Below, one piece after another: positions 25,508-34,047 of a DNA stretch of 64,000 bases (its first letter is position 1; each line of letters opens with the position of its first letter). A program made the translations under genes and the position numbers. The notes below the pieces were generated by a model. The model was not told the DNA's origin. It was given only the letters and a program-made list of their open reading frames with translations, and did no database searches. The stretch covers positions 310,001 to 374,000 of the forward strand of contig NZ_JAGHZV010000001.1 of assembly GCF_017745215.1 (NCBI RefSeq). Reading direction: 5' to 3'. The DNA is from Sphingomonas sp. (GTDB lineage: Bacteria > Pseudomonadota > Alphaproteobacteria > Sphingomonadales > Sphingomonadaceae).

Positions 25508-27314
25508 GACGGGCGCGATCGCGCTGGCGGCGCTGCTGCTGGCGGGCGTGGGGCTTCCCGCGCTCGGTGCCGCGCAGCAGCAGGACCGCCCCGAATCGCT
25601 GCTCCCCGAAGGATTCGGCGACACGCCGACGCCTGCCCCGGCCCCCGCGCCGGCCGCGACGCGCGCGCCCGAGCAGCAGACCCCCGCGCCCGGCGGCGAG
25701 ACCCCCGCGGCGCCGCTCCCCGGCGATGCGGCCGGCGGCAACGCCTCGATCGGCAACGAATCGGCCGCGGTGGACGAGGACGCCTCGACCACCGACTTCA
25801 GCCAGTACGACCTGCCCGAGATCGCGCGGCACAGCCTCGCGCGGGTCGGCGCCAATTCGCTCGGCAGCCCGGCCTTTCCGGCGCGCGCCTTCGGCCATGC
25901 CGACGGGCGCTTCCTGAGCACGCTGATGCGCCGGCTCGACGCGCCGGTCGCGTCGCGCTGGGCGTCGATCGCGCTCCGCCGCGCGCTGATGTCGCCGGTG
26001 AACACGCCGCGCAACGTCAATGGCGCCGACTTCGCCGCCGAGCGCGCCTGGCTCCTCCTGCGCATGGGCGAGCCGATCGCGGCGCGCGGGGTGGTGCAGG
26101 ACGTCGACGTCGAGAATTACACGCCCAAGCTCTACCAGATGACGATGCAGGTCGCGCTGGCGAACGCCGATCCGGGCGGGCTCTGCCCGATCGCCGATCC
26201 GGCAGCGAAGGCGCTGCCGTTCCGCGCCTGGCCGCTGGCGCGCGCGATGTGCGCGGCGCTCGCCGGCCAGCCCAAGCACGCGTCCGAACTGTTCGACGCC
26301 GCCCAGCGCGGCAACGATCCCAACGACATCGACTATCTCGTCGCCGGCAAGGTGCTCGGCATCGGCGCGCAGGCGCAGCGCTCGGTCACGATCCAGTGGC
26401 AGGCGGTGTCGCAGCTGACCGCGTGGCGCTGGGGCCTTGCGATCGCCGCGGGCGAGGACGTGCCGGAGAGCCTCTACGACACCGTCGGGCCGCAGGTGCG
26501 CTACTGGAAGGCGCTGTCGCCGATGGTCCCGGCGATCCAGCGCGTCGCCTCGGCCGAGCGCGCGGCGGCGCAGGGGGTCTTCTCCAACGCCGGGCTGGTC
26601 GATCTCTATTCGGAGATCGAGGAGAGCGGCGAATCGGCGGCGAGCGCCGAAGTGGCGGTGGCGCGCGACCTGCGCACCGCGTCGTCGGACGGGCAGCAGG
26701 AGAATCGCGTCAAGGCGCTCCAGTCGCTCTGGGGCCAGGCACAGGATGGCCGCGCGCTGTACGGCAGGATGGTGCTCACCGCCTATGCCGCGGCGGGGAT
26801 CGCGCCGTCGCAGGCGAGCGCGGCCGAAGCCGATCGGATCCTCGGCTCGATGCTCACCGCGGGCTATGTCAACCAGGCGATGGGCTGGCGGCCCTATGTC
26901 CAGCGCGGCACCGATGCCTGGATGCTGGTCGCGATCGCCGACCCGAGCGCAGGCGCGCGCGTCGCCTCGGGCGATTTCGACGCCTATCGCAACAATGCCG
27001 GCGGCCGGAAGGCGCAGCTGGCGTTCGCGGGGCTCGCGGGGCTCGGCAAGTTCGATGCCGCTTCGGCGAGGAGTGCGGCGAGCGCGCTCGACGTCGCGAT
27101 CGGCGCCCAGAACAACTGGACTCGCGCGATCGACAAGGCGGCGCGCGACGGCGATTCGGGCAGCGTCGCGCTGCTCGCCGCGGTCGGCATGCAGTCGCAG
27201 CGCTGGGGCCAGGTCACGCCCGAGGCCCTGTTCCACATCGTCACGGCGTTTCGCGCGGTGGGGATGGACAATTACGCGCGCCTGATCGCCGCCGAGGCGG
27301 TCACGCGGGGGTGA
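25488..27314 (+). CDS. Exported alpha-helical repeat-like protein, unrecognised
   Basis: A 608-residue protein starting at TTG inside the previous gene. Residues 8-28 form a signal peptide (GAIALAALLLAGVGLPALGA), then a Pro/Ala/Gln-rich linker to about residue 90, then about 500 residues of Ala- and Leu-rich helices that look like TPR or Sel1-type solenoid repeats without a clear consensus. It probably sits in the periplasm as a scaffold. The gene ends overlapping xerD by four bases (GTGA). No known family recognised. Confidence 0.75.
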   Translation: MKISPTRTGAIALAALLLAGVGLPALGAAQQQDRPESLLPEGFGDTPTPAPAPAPAATRAPEQQTPAPGGETPAAPLPGDAAGGNASIGNESAAVDEDASTTDFSQYDLPEIARHSLARVGANSLGSPAFPARAFGHADGRFLSTLMRRLDAPVASRWASIALRRALMSPVNTPRNVNGADFAAERAWLLLRMGEPIAARGVVQDVDVENYTPKLYQMTMQVALANADPGGLCPIADPAAKALPFRAWPLARAMCAALAGQPKHASELFDAAQRGNDPNDIDYLVAGKVLGIGAQAQRSVTIQWQAVSQLTAWRWGLAIAAGEDVPESLYDTVGPQVRYWKALSPMVPAIQRVASAERAAAQGVFSNAGLVDLYSEIEESGESAASAEVAVARDLRTASSDGQQENRVKALQSLWGQAQDGRALYGRMVLTAYAAAGIAPSQASAAEADRILGSMLTAGYVNQAMGWRPYVQRGTDAWMLVAIADPSAGARVASGDFDAYRNNAGGRKAQLAFAGLAGLGKFDAASARSAASALDVAIGAQNNWTRAIDKAARDGDSGSVALLAAVGMQSQRWGQVTPEALFHIVTAFRAVGMDNYARLIAAEAVTRG

Positions 27315-28237
27315 GTGGGGCGGGCGCCGGCGAAGACCGCGCGCTGATCGAGCGCTTCCTCGAGATGCTTGCCGCCGAAGCCGGGGCAGCGGCGAACACG
27401 CTTGCGGCCTATGGCACCGACCTGCGGCTGGCGTCCGAAGCGCTCGGCGGGCGGCTGGGCGCGGCGGGCAAGGACGAGCTCGAGCGGCTGGGCGGGGCGT
27501 GGCAGGACCTGTCGCGCGCGACGGTGGCGCGCAAGTCGGCGGCGCTCCGGCGCTTCTACGCCTTCCTCGCCGACGAGGGGCTGCGCGGCGACGATCCCGG
27601 CGGCGCGCTCCCCAGGCCGGGGACGGCGCGGCCGCTCCCGAAGGTGCTGAGCATTGGTGACGTCGACGCGATGTTCGCCGCGATCGCGGCCAGACTTGCG
27701 CGCGTGCCCGCCGATCCCAACGACTTGCGGCTCGCAGCGCTGGTCGAGCTGCTCTACGGCTCGGGGCTGCGCGCGACCGAGCTGGTGAGCCTGCCGCGCA
27801 ACGCGATCCATCCCGACCGGCCGTACCTCATCCTCAAGGGCAAGGGCGGGCGCGAGCGGCTGGTGCCGATCTCGGACCGCGCGCGGGCGGCGGTGGCCAT
27901 GTGGCGCGAGAGGGTCGCGCCGGGGCGGGCGTGGCTGTTCCCCTCGGGCAAGGGCCATCTCAGCCGCGTCCGGCTCTACCAGCTGGTCCGCGCACTCGCC
28001 GCCGAGGCTGGCATCCCGCCCGACCGGGTGAGCCCGCACGTGCTGCGTCACGCCTTCGCGACGCACCTGCTCGAAGGCGGTGCCGACCTGCGCGCGCTCC
28101 AGGCGATGCTCGGCCATGCCGACATCGCGACGACCGAGATCTACACCCATGTCGACAGCCGGAGACTGGTCGATCTTGTCAACCAGAGACACCCGCTGGG
28201 GGAAGCACTCGTTGACGCGCGGGGCAAGCGGACCTAA
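27311..28237 (+). CDS. xerD: Tyrosine recombinase XerD
   Basis: A 308-residue recombinase resolving chromosome dimers at dif. All catalytic residues are present: R154 (SGLRATEL), K178 (KGKGGRERL), H243 and R246 (SPHVLRHAFATHLL), H269 (LGHADI) and the nucleophile Y278 (TEIYTHV). The N-terminal SAM-like domain covers residues 1-95. Start is GTG overlapping the previous stop. XerD rather than XerC is favoured because accA follows, as is often seen in alphaproteobacteria. Confidence 0.9.
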   Translation: MSGAGAGEDRALIERFLEMLAAEAGAAANTLAAYGTDLRLASEALGGRLGAAGKDELERLGGAWQDLSRATVARKSAALRRFYAFLADEGLRGDDPGGALPRPGTARPLPKVLSIGDVDAMFAAIAARLARVPADPNDLRLAALVELLYGSGLRATELVSLPRNAIHPDRPYLILKGKGGRERLVPISDRARAAVAMWRERVAPGRAWLFPSGKGHLSRVRLYQLVRALAAEAGIPPDRVSPHVLRHAFATHLLEGGADLRALQAMLGHADIATTEIYTHVDSRRLVDLVNQRHPLGEALVDARGKRT

Positions 28238-28249
28238 CTGCCCGGGCCT

Positions 28250-29197
28250 ATGGCTACTTTCCTCGACTTCGAGAAGCCGATCGCCGAGCTGCAGAGCCGG
28301 ATCGACGAGCTGAAGCGCGCCGCCGAGAACGGCGACGTCAACATCGACGCGGAAATCGCGCCGCTCCAGGCCAAGTCCGAGAAGTTCCTGCGCGATGCCT
28401 ATTCGAAGCTGACGCCCTGGCAGAAGACCCAGGTGGCGCGCCATCCCGAGCGGCCGCACTTCAACCATTATGTCGCCGGGCTGATCGAGGACTTCATGCC
28501 GCTGGGCGGCGACCGCGCCTTCGCCGACGACGAAGCGATCATCGGCGGGCTCGGGCGCTTTCGCGGCCGACGGGTGATGGTGATCGGCCATGAGAAGGGC
28601 GACGACACTGCGAGCCGGCTCAAGCACAACTTCGGCATGGGCAAGCCCGAGGGCTATCGCAAGGCGATCCGGCTGATGCAGCTCGCCGACCGCTTCGGGC
28701 TGCCGGTGGTCACGCTGGTCGACACCTCAGGCGCCTTCCCCGGCGTCCAGGCCGAGGAGCGCGGCCAGGCCGAGGCGATCGCGCGCTCGACCGAGGCGTG
28801 CCTCAACCTGGGCGTGCCGCTGATCGCCTCGATTCTGGGCGAGGGTGGCTCGGGCGGCGCGGTGGCGCTCGCGGCGGGCAACAAGGTGCTGATGATGGAG
28901 CATGCCATCTATTCGGTGATCTCGCCCGAAGGCTGCGCTTCGATCCTGTGGCGCACCGCCGACAAGGCGGCCGACGCGGCCGAAGCGATGAAGGTCACCG
29001 CGCAGCACCTCAAGGAACTGGGCGTGATCGACGACATCGTCCCCGAGCCGCTGGGCGGCGCGCACCGCGACCCCGCCGCGGCGATCGCAGCGCTGGGCGA
29101 TGCGATCGCCGCGGCGCTGGGCGAGCTCGACGGGCTGAGCCCGCAGGCGCTCCGCCAGGCACGACGCGGCAAGTTCCTCGCGATGGGCCGCGCCTGA
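28250..29197 (+). CDS. accA: Acetyl-CoA carboxylase carboxyltransferase subunit alpha
   Basis: A 315-residue subunit that, with AccD, moves the carboxyl group from biotin to acetyl-CoA to make malonyl-CoA. Characteristic blocks are [18 protein letters not shown] at the start, [48 protein letters not shown] and [11 protein letters not shown]. Length is normal. A GC-rich hairpin follows. Confidence 0.97.
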   Translation: MATFLDFEKPIAELQSRIDELKRAAENGDVNIDAEIAPLQAKSEKFLRDAYSKLTPWQKTQVARHPERPHFNHYVAGLIEDFMPLGGDRAFADDEAIIGGLGRFRGRRVMVIGHEKGDDTASRLKHNFGMGKPEGYRKAIRLMQLADRFGLPVVTLVDTSGAFPGVQAEERGQAEAIARSTEACLNLGVPLIASILGEGGSGGAVALAAGNKVLMMEHAIYSVISPEGCASILWRTADKAADAAEAMKVTAQHLKELGVIDDIVPEPLGGAHRDPAAAIAALGDAIAAALGELDGLSPQALRQARRGKFLAMGRA

Positions 29198-29213
29198 GGC
29201 CGCACCAACGAAA

Positions 29214-29241
29214 GGGCGGCGGAACCCAAGTCCCGCCGCCC
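29214..29241 (-). terminator. Hairpin between accA and Flp pilin 1
   Basis: Nine-bp stem (GGGCGGCGG / CCGCCGCCC) with a ten-base loop. On the minus strand it is followed by TTTCGTT, a weak U-tract; it may serve both converging genes. Confidence 0.6.
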
Positions 29242-29268
29242 TCCGAGGAAGCTTCGAAGGAACCGGTC

Positions 29269-29430
29269 TCAGCCGGCCTTCATGTTCGACGTGACATTGC
29301 CGAAGGTGGTGCTGAGCTGGTTGCCCAGGCCCTGCATGGCGGCGATCGCAGCAACGGCGATCAGCGCGGCGATGAGGCCATATTCGATGGCCGTGGCGCC
29401 CTTCTTGTTGCGAAACAGCTTGCGGATCAT
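29269..29430 (-). CDS. Flp-family type IVb pilin 1
   Basis: A 53-residue prepilin: short basic leader MIRKLFRNKKG, then ATAIEYGLIAALIAVAAIAA. Prepilin peptidase would cut after G11, leaving Glu at +5 and Tyr at +6, the Flp hallmark. Nearly identical in its core to the pilin at 29671. No tad or cpa assembly gene lies in the window. Confidence 0.92.
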   Translation of the reverse strand: MIRKLFRNKKGATAIEYGLIAALIAVAAIAAMQGLGNQLSTTFGNVTSNMKAG

Positions 29431-29602
29431 GGTCTTCACACTCCCGAACGTTGCGCCTTCGTTTCGTGACGCACGCGGAAGAATGAGGCCGAGGTGCCTT
29501 ACCAAATCTGATTCAAGATAGTGAATTCGCTGTTAAGCAATAAGTATATCTGATCCAGATCAGAGTAAAGTTTCGTGTCCGGATGGAGTGTTTCGGGAAA
29601 AC

Positions 29603-29636
29603 AAAAAAGAACGGCGGGGATTGCTCCCCGCCGTTC
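29603..29636 (-). terminator. Intrinsic terminator after Flp pilin 2
   Basis: Perfect 12-bp stem (GAACGGCGGGGA with its complement) and a four-base loop, followed on the minus strand by TTTTTTGTTTT. One of the clearest terminators in the window. Confidence 0.9.
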
Positions 29637-29670
29637 CTGGTTTCTTGGGAAAACCGTGGAAGGTGTCGAA

Positions 29671-29838
29671 TTACGACGCCTTCATGTTCGACGTGACGTT
29701 GCCGAAGGTCTTGTTGAGCTGGTTGCCCAGGCCCTGCATCGCGGCGATCGCGGCGACGGCGATCAGAGCGGCGATCAGACCGTATTCGATGGCGGTCGCG
29801 CCCTTGGAATTCTTGAGGAAGTTGCGAATCTTCTGCAT
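29671..29838 (-). CDS. Flp-family type IVb pilin 2
   Basis: A 55-residue prepilin starting MQKIRNFLKNSKG, then ATAIEYGLIAALIAVAAIAA. Cleavage after G13 puts Glu at +5. From the cleavage site to NVTSNMKA it matches pilin 1 except for a few positions (NKTFGN against STTFGN), so the two are recent duplicates. It has its own strong terminator, so each pilin is probably a separate transcript. Confidence 0.92.
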   Translation of the reverse strand: MQKIRNFLKNSKGATAIEYGLIAALIAVAAIAAMQGLGNQLNKTFGNVTSNMKAS

Positions 29839-29958
29839 ACCGGTCTCCATGTGTTCGAAGCTTCATTCACCCGGCCTCGCCGGATTGCTCCAGGTCGGCA
29901 GGTCCGAACCTAGGGATCGCGGGTAAAGAAACGCCTAAACCAGAGGGTTAGGAAAACC

Positions 29959-30147
29959 CTACTGGGTGCCGACGGCCTGGACCTTGGTCGAGACATTGGT
30001 CCACAGGCCCGAGGTGATGCTGCCGAGCTCGAGCAGCGCGCCCATGATCGCAAGCACGATGAGGGCGAGGATCAGGCCATATTCGACCGCCGTCGCGCCC
30101 TTCGGGTCGCGGAACAGGCGGGCGGCACGGCTCAGAAACGCTCGCAT
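29959..30147 (-). CDS. Flp-family type IVb pilin 3 (divergent)
   Basis: A 62-residue prepilin: leader MRAFLSRAARLFRDPKG, then ATAVEYGLILALIVLAIMGA. It keeps the Glu +5 and Tyr +6 hallmark, but the second half (LLELGSITSGLWTNVSTKV) differs from pilins 1 and 2. It may be a minor pilin. Confidence 0.9.
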   Translation of the reverse strand: MRAFLSRAARLFRDPKGATAVEYGLILALIVLAIMGALLELGSITSGLWTNVSTKVQAVGTQ

Positions 30148-30226
30148 TGCAGGCGGAACTCCCTCAAACGTCGAGGGACGATAGTGAAAGACGTTTAACG
30201 AAATGCTTCGCGGGGAGATTGGGGAA

Positions 30227-30619
30227 ATGCTGCTGGTGGTCGCGGCGGCGCTGGTGGATGCCGACGGGCGCGTGCTCGTGCAGCAGCGGCCCGAGGGCAA
30301 GCCCATGGCCGGGCTGTGGGAATTCCCCGGCGGCAAGGTCGAACCGGGCGAGGTCCCCGAGGCGGCGCTGATCCGCGAGCTGGGGGAGGAACTGGGCATT
30401 CGCACCGAAGCGGCGTGCCTCGCGCCGGCAGCTTTCGCGAGCGAGGCGCTGGGCGAGCGGCATCTGTTGCTGCTGCTCTATGTGCTGCGCAAATGGCAAG
30501 GGGTGCCCGAGGCGCGCCACGCGAGCGTGCTCAAATGGGTGCGCCCGCTCGAGCTGCACGCGCTGGCGATGCCCCCCGCGGACAAGCCGCTGATCGGGCT
30601 GCTCGAGGCGTTGGTTTAA
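30227..30619 (+). CDS. mutT: NUDIX hydrolase, MutT (8-oxo-dGTP diphosphatase)
   Basis: A 130-residue enzyme that removes 8-oxo-dGTP from the nucleotide pool. The Nudix box is complete at residues 36-58 (GKVEPGE ... RELGEELGI), preceded by the MutT block MAGLWEFPGG. The start at 30227 was chosen because GGGGAG lies a few bases upstream; an ATG 24 bases earlier has no ribosome site. Confidence 0.92.
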   Translation: MLLVVAAALVDADGRVLVQQRPEGKPMAGLWEFPGGKVEPGEVPEAALIRELGEELGIRTEAACLAPAAFASEALGERHLLLLLYVLRKWQGVPEARHASVLKWVRPLELHALAMPPADKPLIGLLEALV

Positions 30620-30628
30620 CACCCGGAT

Positions 30629-30711
30629 CGTCATCCTGGCGAAAGCCGGGACCCAGGGCCGCGAGGGACGTCCTTTGTAACCCTGGGTCCCGGCTTTCGC
30701 CGGGATGACGG
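30629..30711. repeat. 84-bp palindromic repeat, copy 5 (convergent junction)
   Basis: Full-length copy, left arm starting CGTCATCCTGGCG (one substitution). Fills the gap between mutT and the methyltransferase gene, which converge. Confidence 0.95.
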
Positions 30712-30720
30712 TAGAAGTGT

Positions 30721-31557
30721 CTAGTCTCGCGCCTTCAGCGCTTCCGCCAGCGACGCGGTCGCACTTCCCCGCCGCGCGGGCTTGGGCTGCGAAGGGTCGG
30801 GCGCCCAGCCGGTCAAATAGACGATCTCGAAGCGCTCGGCGGTCTTGCCGTCGGGGTCGGCGCGCTCGGCGAAGGCGGCCGCCGCGCGAGCCAGGGTTCC
30901 GCGCGTCAGCGGCGGCGTGCCTTTGAGCAGGTTGGTTGCCGCCATCCCGCGCAAGTCGCCGAGCAGCCCGAACAGGCTCGAATAGCGCACCGTCAGCGTC
31001 TCGGTATCGGCGACGGGCAGCGCGAAGCCCGCGCGGCTGAGCAGGTCGCCGGCCGAGCGCACGTCGATCTGCGGATGGAAGCGCGCGGCGGGGCGGTCGG
31101 CCTCGGCTTCGATCAGCACCGATCGCAGCGTCGAGAGCGTGCCTGCCCCGGCGAAAGCCGCGAGGAACAGCCCGTCGGGCTTGAGCGCGCGATTGGCGAG
31201 CACCAGCGCGCCGGGGACGTCGTTCACCGAATCGAGCACGCCCGCCGAGACGACCAGGTCGAAGCTCGCATCGGGGAAGTGCGGCTGGTCCTCGTCGCCT
31301 TGCACCCCCGCGCCGGCGAATCGCGCGCCCGCGTCGAGCCGCGTGATCCGCGCGCCCGCCAGCGCGAAACTGCCGTCGAAGCTGCCCAGGTCGAGCACGT
31401 CGCGGAACTCGCGCTTCACCGCGTCGAGCCGCTCGCAGATCCCCTCGAGCATGTGCCGGCGGAGGAAGTCGTGCGCGGCATAGTTGCGCGCGGCGCGGTC
31501 GCGGCGGCGGCGGCGGAGCGCGCGGCCGAAGATCTCGGGAGGGCTGGAGTCGGTCAC
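30721..31557 (-). CDS. SAM-dependent methyltransferase (BioC/NDUFAF5-like)
   Basis: A 278-residue class I methyltransferase starting at GTG (VTDSSPPEIFGR); upstream codons in frame are a shadow of comF. Motif I is VLDLGSFDGSFAL near residues 55-67, and FDLVVSAGVLDSVNDVPGAL near 105-125 is the motif IV region. FGRALRRRRRDRAARNYAAHDFL near the start is typical of the NDUFAF5/BioC-like group common next to comF in alphaproteobacteria. Substrate unknown. Confidence 0.82.
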   Translation of the reverse strand: MTDSSPPEIFGRALRRRRRDRAARNYAAHDFLRRHMLEGICERLDAVKREFRDVLDLGSFDGSFALAGARITRLDAGARFAGAGVQGDEDQPHFPDASFDLVVSAGVLDSVNDVPGALVLANRALKPDGLFLAAFAGAGTLSTLRSVLIEAEADRPAARFHPQIDVRSAGDLLSRAGFALPVADTETLTVRYSSLFGLLGDLRGMAATNLLKGTPPLTRGTLARAAAAFAERADPDGKTAERFEIVYLTGWAPDPSQPKPARRGSATASLAEALKARD

Positions 31558-31601
31558 GGCGGCGCTTGTGCAGCGGCGCGCGTCGGGGGACAAGCAGCGC
31601 C

Positions 31602-32345
31602 ATGGGGGTCCTTTCACCGTTCGCTGCCATTGCCGGCCTGGCGCTGCCGCCGCGTTGCCCGGGCTGCGGTGACGTCGTCTCGGCCGACCATCGTTTCTGC
31701 GCGCCCTGCTGGGGCGAGCTCCAGTTCCTCGGGCCGCCGTGGTGCGCGCATTGCCACCTGCCCTTCGAGCACGACCGCGGCGAGGGCGCGCTCTGCGGGC
31801 GCTGCATCGCCGATCCGCCGCCGCACGACGGGGTGCGCGCCGCGGTAGCCTATGGCGACGTCGCCCGCCGCGTGGCGCTGCGGCTGAAGTACGGCGGGCG
31901 GACCGCGCATGCCGCGACGATGGCCAAGGCGATGGCGCGGCTCATCCCCGACGGCGCCGACCTGCTCGTCCCCGTGCCGCTCCACCGCTGGCGGATCTGG
32001 TCGCGCGGGTTCAACCAGGCGGCGCTGATCGCGGCGGGGCTTTCGCGCGCGAGCGGCGTGCCCATGGCGGCCGGCCTCCTCGTGCGCGCCAAGCACACGC
32101 CGGTGCTCCGCGGGCTAGGCGCGCGCGGACGGGCCAAGGCGGTCGCCGGCGCCTTCGCGCTGGCGCCCGGCGCCAGGGAGCGGATCAAGGGCCGGCGCGT
32201 TATCCTCGTCGACGACGTCCACACCAGCGGCGCCACCGGCGACGCCTGTGCGAAGCTGCTCAAGCGCAGCGGTGCGGCCGAAGTGGTGCTGCTCTGCTGG
32301 GCGCGCGTGCTCGCCGCCGACGGCTCCGCGGACGCGCTTGATTGA
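31602..32345 (+). CDS. comF: ComF-family phosphoribosyltransferase-like protein
   Basis: A 247-residue protein. The N-terminal zinc-finger part has four CxxC pairs (CPGC, CAPC, CAHC, CGRC) within the first 70 residues, and the C-terminal PRTase domain has the PRPP loop VILVDDVHTSGAT near 205-217. ComF homologues are linked to DNA uptake in competent bacteria, but in most others the role is unsettled. It diverges from the methyltransferase gene. Confidence 0.9.
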   Translation: MGVLSPFAAIAGLALPPRCPGCGDVVSADHRFCAPCWGELQFLGPPWCAHCHLPFEHDRGEGALCGRCIADPPPHDGVRAAVAYGDVARRVALRLKYGGRTAHAATMAKAMARLIPDGADLLVPVPLHRWRIWSRGFNQAALIAAGLSRASGVPMAAGLLVRAKHTPVLRGLGARGRAKAVAGAFALAPGARERIKGRRVILVDDVHTSGATGDACAKLLKRSGAAEVVLLCWARVLAADGSADALD

Positions 32346-32379
32346 CAAATTGTGACAGGGTCCTCACCTGAACCGAGCT

Positions 32380-32637
32380 ATGGCAAAGGTCGAAATCTAC
32401 ACCAAGGCGTTCTGCCCCTATTGCGTGCGCGCCAAGAAGCTCCTCGCCGCCAAGGGCGTCGAGGTCGAGGAATATGAGATCTCGATGGACCCCGATCGGC
32501 GCAAGGAGATGATCCAGCGCTCGGGCGGCGGCATGACCGTGCCGCAGATCTTCATCGACGGCCGGCCGGTGGGCGGCTCCGACGACCTCGCCGACCTCGA
32601 CGACAGCGGCGAGCTCGACACGTTGCTTGCGGCATGA
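32380..32637 (+). CDS. grxC: Glutaredoxin 3
   Basis: An 85-residue thiol-disulfide oxidoreductase using glutathione. The active site is C12-P-Y-C15, followed by the TVP cis-proline block (MTVPQIFI) and GGSDDL, which binds glutathione. It overlaps the nitrilase-like gene by four bases (ATGA); this glutaredoxin-nitrilase pairing is common in alphaproteobacteria. Confidence 0.96.
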   Translation: MAKVEIYTKAFCPYCVRAKKLLAAKGVEVEEYEISMDPDRRKEMIQRSGGGMTVPQIFIDGRPVGGSDDLADLDDSGELDTLLAA

Positions 32638-33458
32638 GCCGCGCCGCGCTCCTCCAGATGACGAGCGGAGTCGATCCCGCTGCCAATGCGCGCACGATCG
32701 TCGAGGCCGCGGCGGACGCGAAGGGCGAGGGGGCGGCGATGCTGTTCACCCCCGAGATGTCGGGGCTGGTCGACGCCAACCGCGAGCGCGCCTCGAAGGT
32801 GCTTGCGCGCGAAGGCGACGACCGGGTCCTCGCCGCGGTGCGCGAGGCAGCGGCGAAGCACAGGCTTTGGGTGCATCTCGGCAGCCTCGCCATCCTGCGT
32901 GAGGACGGCAAGCTTGCCAACCGCGCCTTCGTGATCGACGGCTCGGGCGCGATCCGCGCGCGCTACGACAAGATGCATCTATTCGACGTCGACCTCGCCA
33001 CCGGCGAGAGCTGGCGCGAATCGGCGACCTACACGCGCGGCGAGCGCGCGGTGACGGTCGAGACGCCGCTCGGGCGGCTCGGCCTCGCGATCTGCTACGA
33101 TTTGCGCTTCCCCGACCTGTTCCGCGCGCTGAGCAACGCCGGCGCGACGATCCTGGCCATGCCCGCGGCGTTCACTCGCCCCACCGGCGCCGCGCATTGG
33201 CACATCCTCCAGCGCGCCCGCGCGATCGAGGCGGCGGCGTTCGTCATCTCGGCGGCGCAGACCGGCGAGCATGAGGACGGCCGCGCGACCTATGGCCACA
33301 GCCTGGTGATCGATCCCTGGGGCGAGGTGCTGCTCGACCTGGGCGAGCCCGCGGGGCTGGGTTTCGCCGAGATCGACATGGCGCGCGTCGATGCTGCGCG
33401 GAGCCGCGTTCCCGTGATCCAGCACCGCCGCGCGATCCCGGAGCCCGAGGCGCTGTGA
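32634..33458 (+). CDS. Carbon-nitrogen hydrolase (Nit1/omega-amidase group)
   Basis: A 274-residue nitrilase-superfamily amidase with the full catalytic triad: E41 (FTPEMSG), K113 (YDKMHLFD) and C154 (LAICYDLRFP). Members of this group act as deaminated-glutathione amidases or omega-amidases; the glutaredoxin neighbour favours the glutathione-repair role, but that is inference. It overlaps the DUF1178 gene by four bases. Confidence 0.92.
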   Translation: MSRAALLQMTSGVDPAANARTIVEAAADAKGEGAAMLFTPEMSGLVDANRERASKVLAREGDDRVLAAVREAAAKHRLWVHLGSLAILREDGKLANRAFVIDGSGAIRARYDKMHLFDVDLATGESWRESATYTRGERAVTVETPLGRLGLAICYDLRFPDLFRALSNAGATILAMPAAFTRPTGAAHWHILQRARAIEAAAFVISAAQTGEHEDGRATYGHSLVIDPWGEVLLDLGEPAGLGFAEIDMARVDAARSRVPVIQHRRAIPEPEAL

Positions 33459-33919
33459 TCGTCTTCGATCTCCGCTGCGGCCAGGGCCATGTGTTCGAGG
33501 CGTGGTTCGGCTCGAGCAGCGCCTATGAGGCGCAGCGCGAAGGCGGGCTGGTCGCCTGCCCGGTGTGCGGCGACAGCGCGGTCGAGAAGGCAGTGATGGC
33601 GCCCAATGTCGCAGCGAAGGGCAACCAGCGCAGCGGCGCGGGCCCGTCGCTCCCCGCCGAGGTCGCCGCGGAGCCTCCGCCCGAAGTGCTCAAGGCGGCG
33701 ATGGCTGCGCTCGCCGAGGCGCAGGCCAAGGCGCTGGAGAAGTCGCAGTGGGTCGGCGTCTCGTTCAGCGACCGCGCCCGCGCGATGCACCTGGGCGAGG
33801 AAGCGCACGCCCCGATCCACGGCCAGGCCACGCCCGAACAGGCGAAGGCGCTGATCGACGAAGGCGTTCCGGTCGCGCCGCTCCCATTCCCGGTCGTTCC
33901 GCCCGAGGCGCGCAATTGA
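33455..33919 (+). CDS. DUF1178 protein
   Basis: A 154-residue protein starting at GTG that overlaps the nitrilase stop. The N-terminus MIVFDLRCGQGHVFEAWF and CPVC near residue 36 form a rubredoxin-like zinc knuckle, and the middle is Ala/Pro-rich. The C-terminal AMHLGEEAHAPIHGQATPEQ is the family hallmark. Function unknown. Last gene of the grxC operon. Confidence 0.9.
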   Translation: MIVFDLRCGQGHVFEAWFGSSSAYEAQREGGLVACPVCGDSAVEKAVMAPNVAAKGNQRSGAGPSLPAEVAAEPPPEVLKAAMAALAEAQAKALEKSQWVGVSFSDRARAMHLGEEAHAPIHGQATPEQAKALIDEGVPVAPLPFPVVPPEARN

Positions 33920-33954
33920 CCCTGGGCGCCATGGCCGGTAGCAGCCGAGCCCAC

Positions 33955-34031
33955 GCCCCCGTAGCTCAGCAGGACAGAGCAACGGTTTCCTAAACCGCAG
34001 GTCGGGAGTTCGAGTCTCTCCGGGGGCGCCA
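33955..34031 (+). tRNA. tRNA-Arg (anticodon CCU)
   Basis: Cloverleaf with acceptor GCCCCCG/CGGGGGC, anticodon loop TTCCTAA giving CCU, T-loop TTCGAGT, and a genome-encoded CCA at 34029-34031. Confidence 0.95.
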
Positions 34032-34047
34032 GGGTTCGGCGATCGGT

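Noticed and set aside
27311..28237. Tyrosine recombinase as sign of an integrated mobile element
   Set aside because: All features fit housekeeping XerD, it is followed by accA, and there are no attachment-site repeats or phage genes around it or beside either tRNA.
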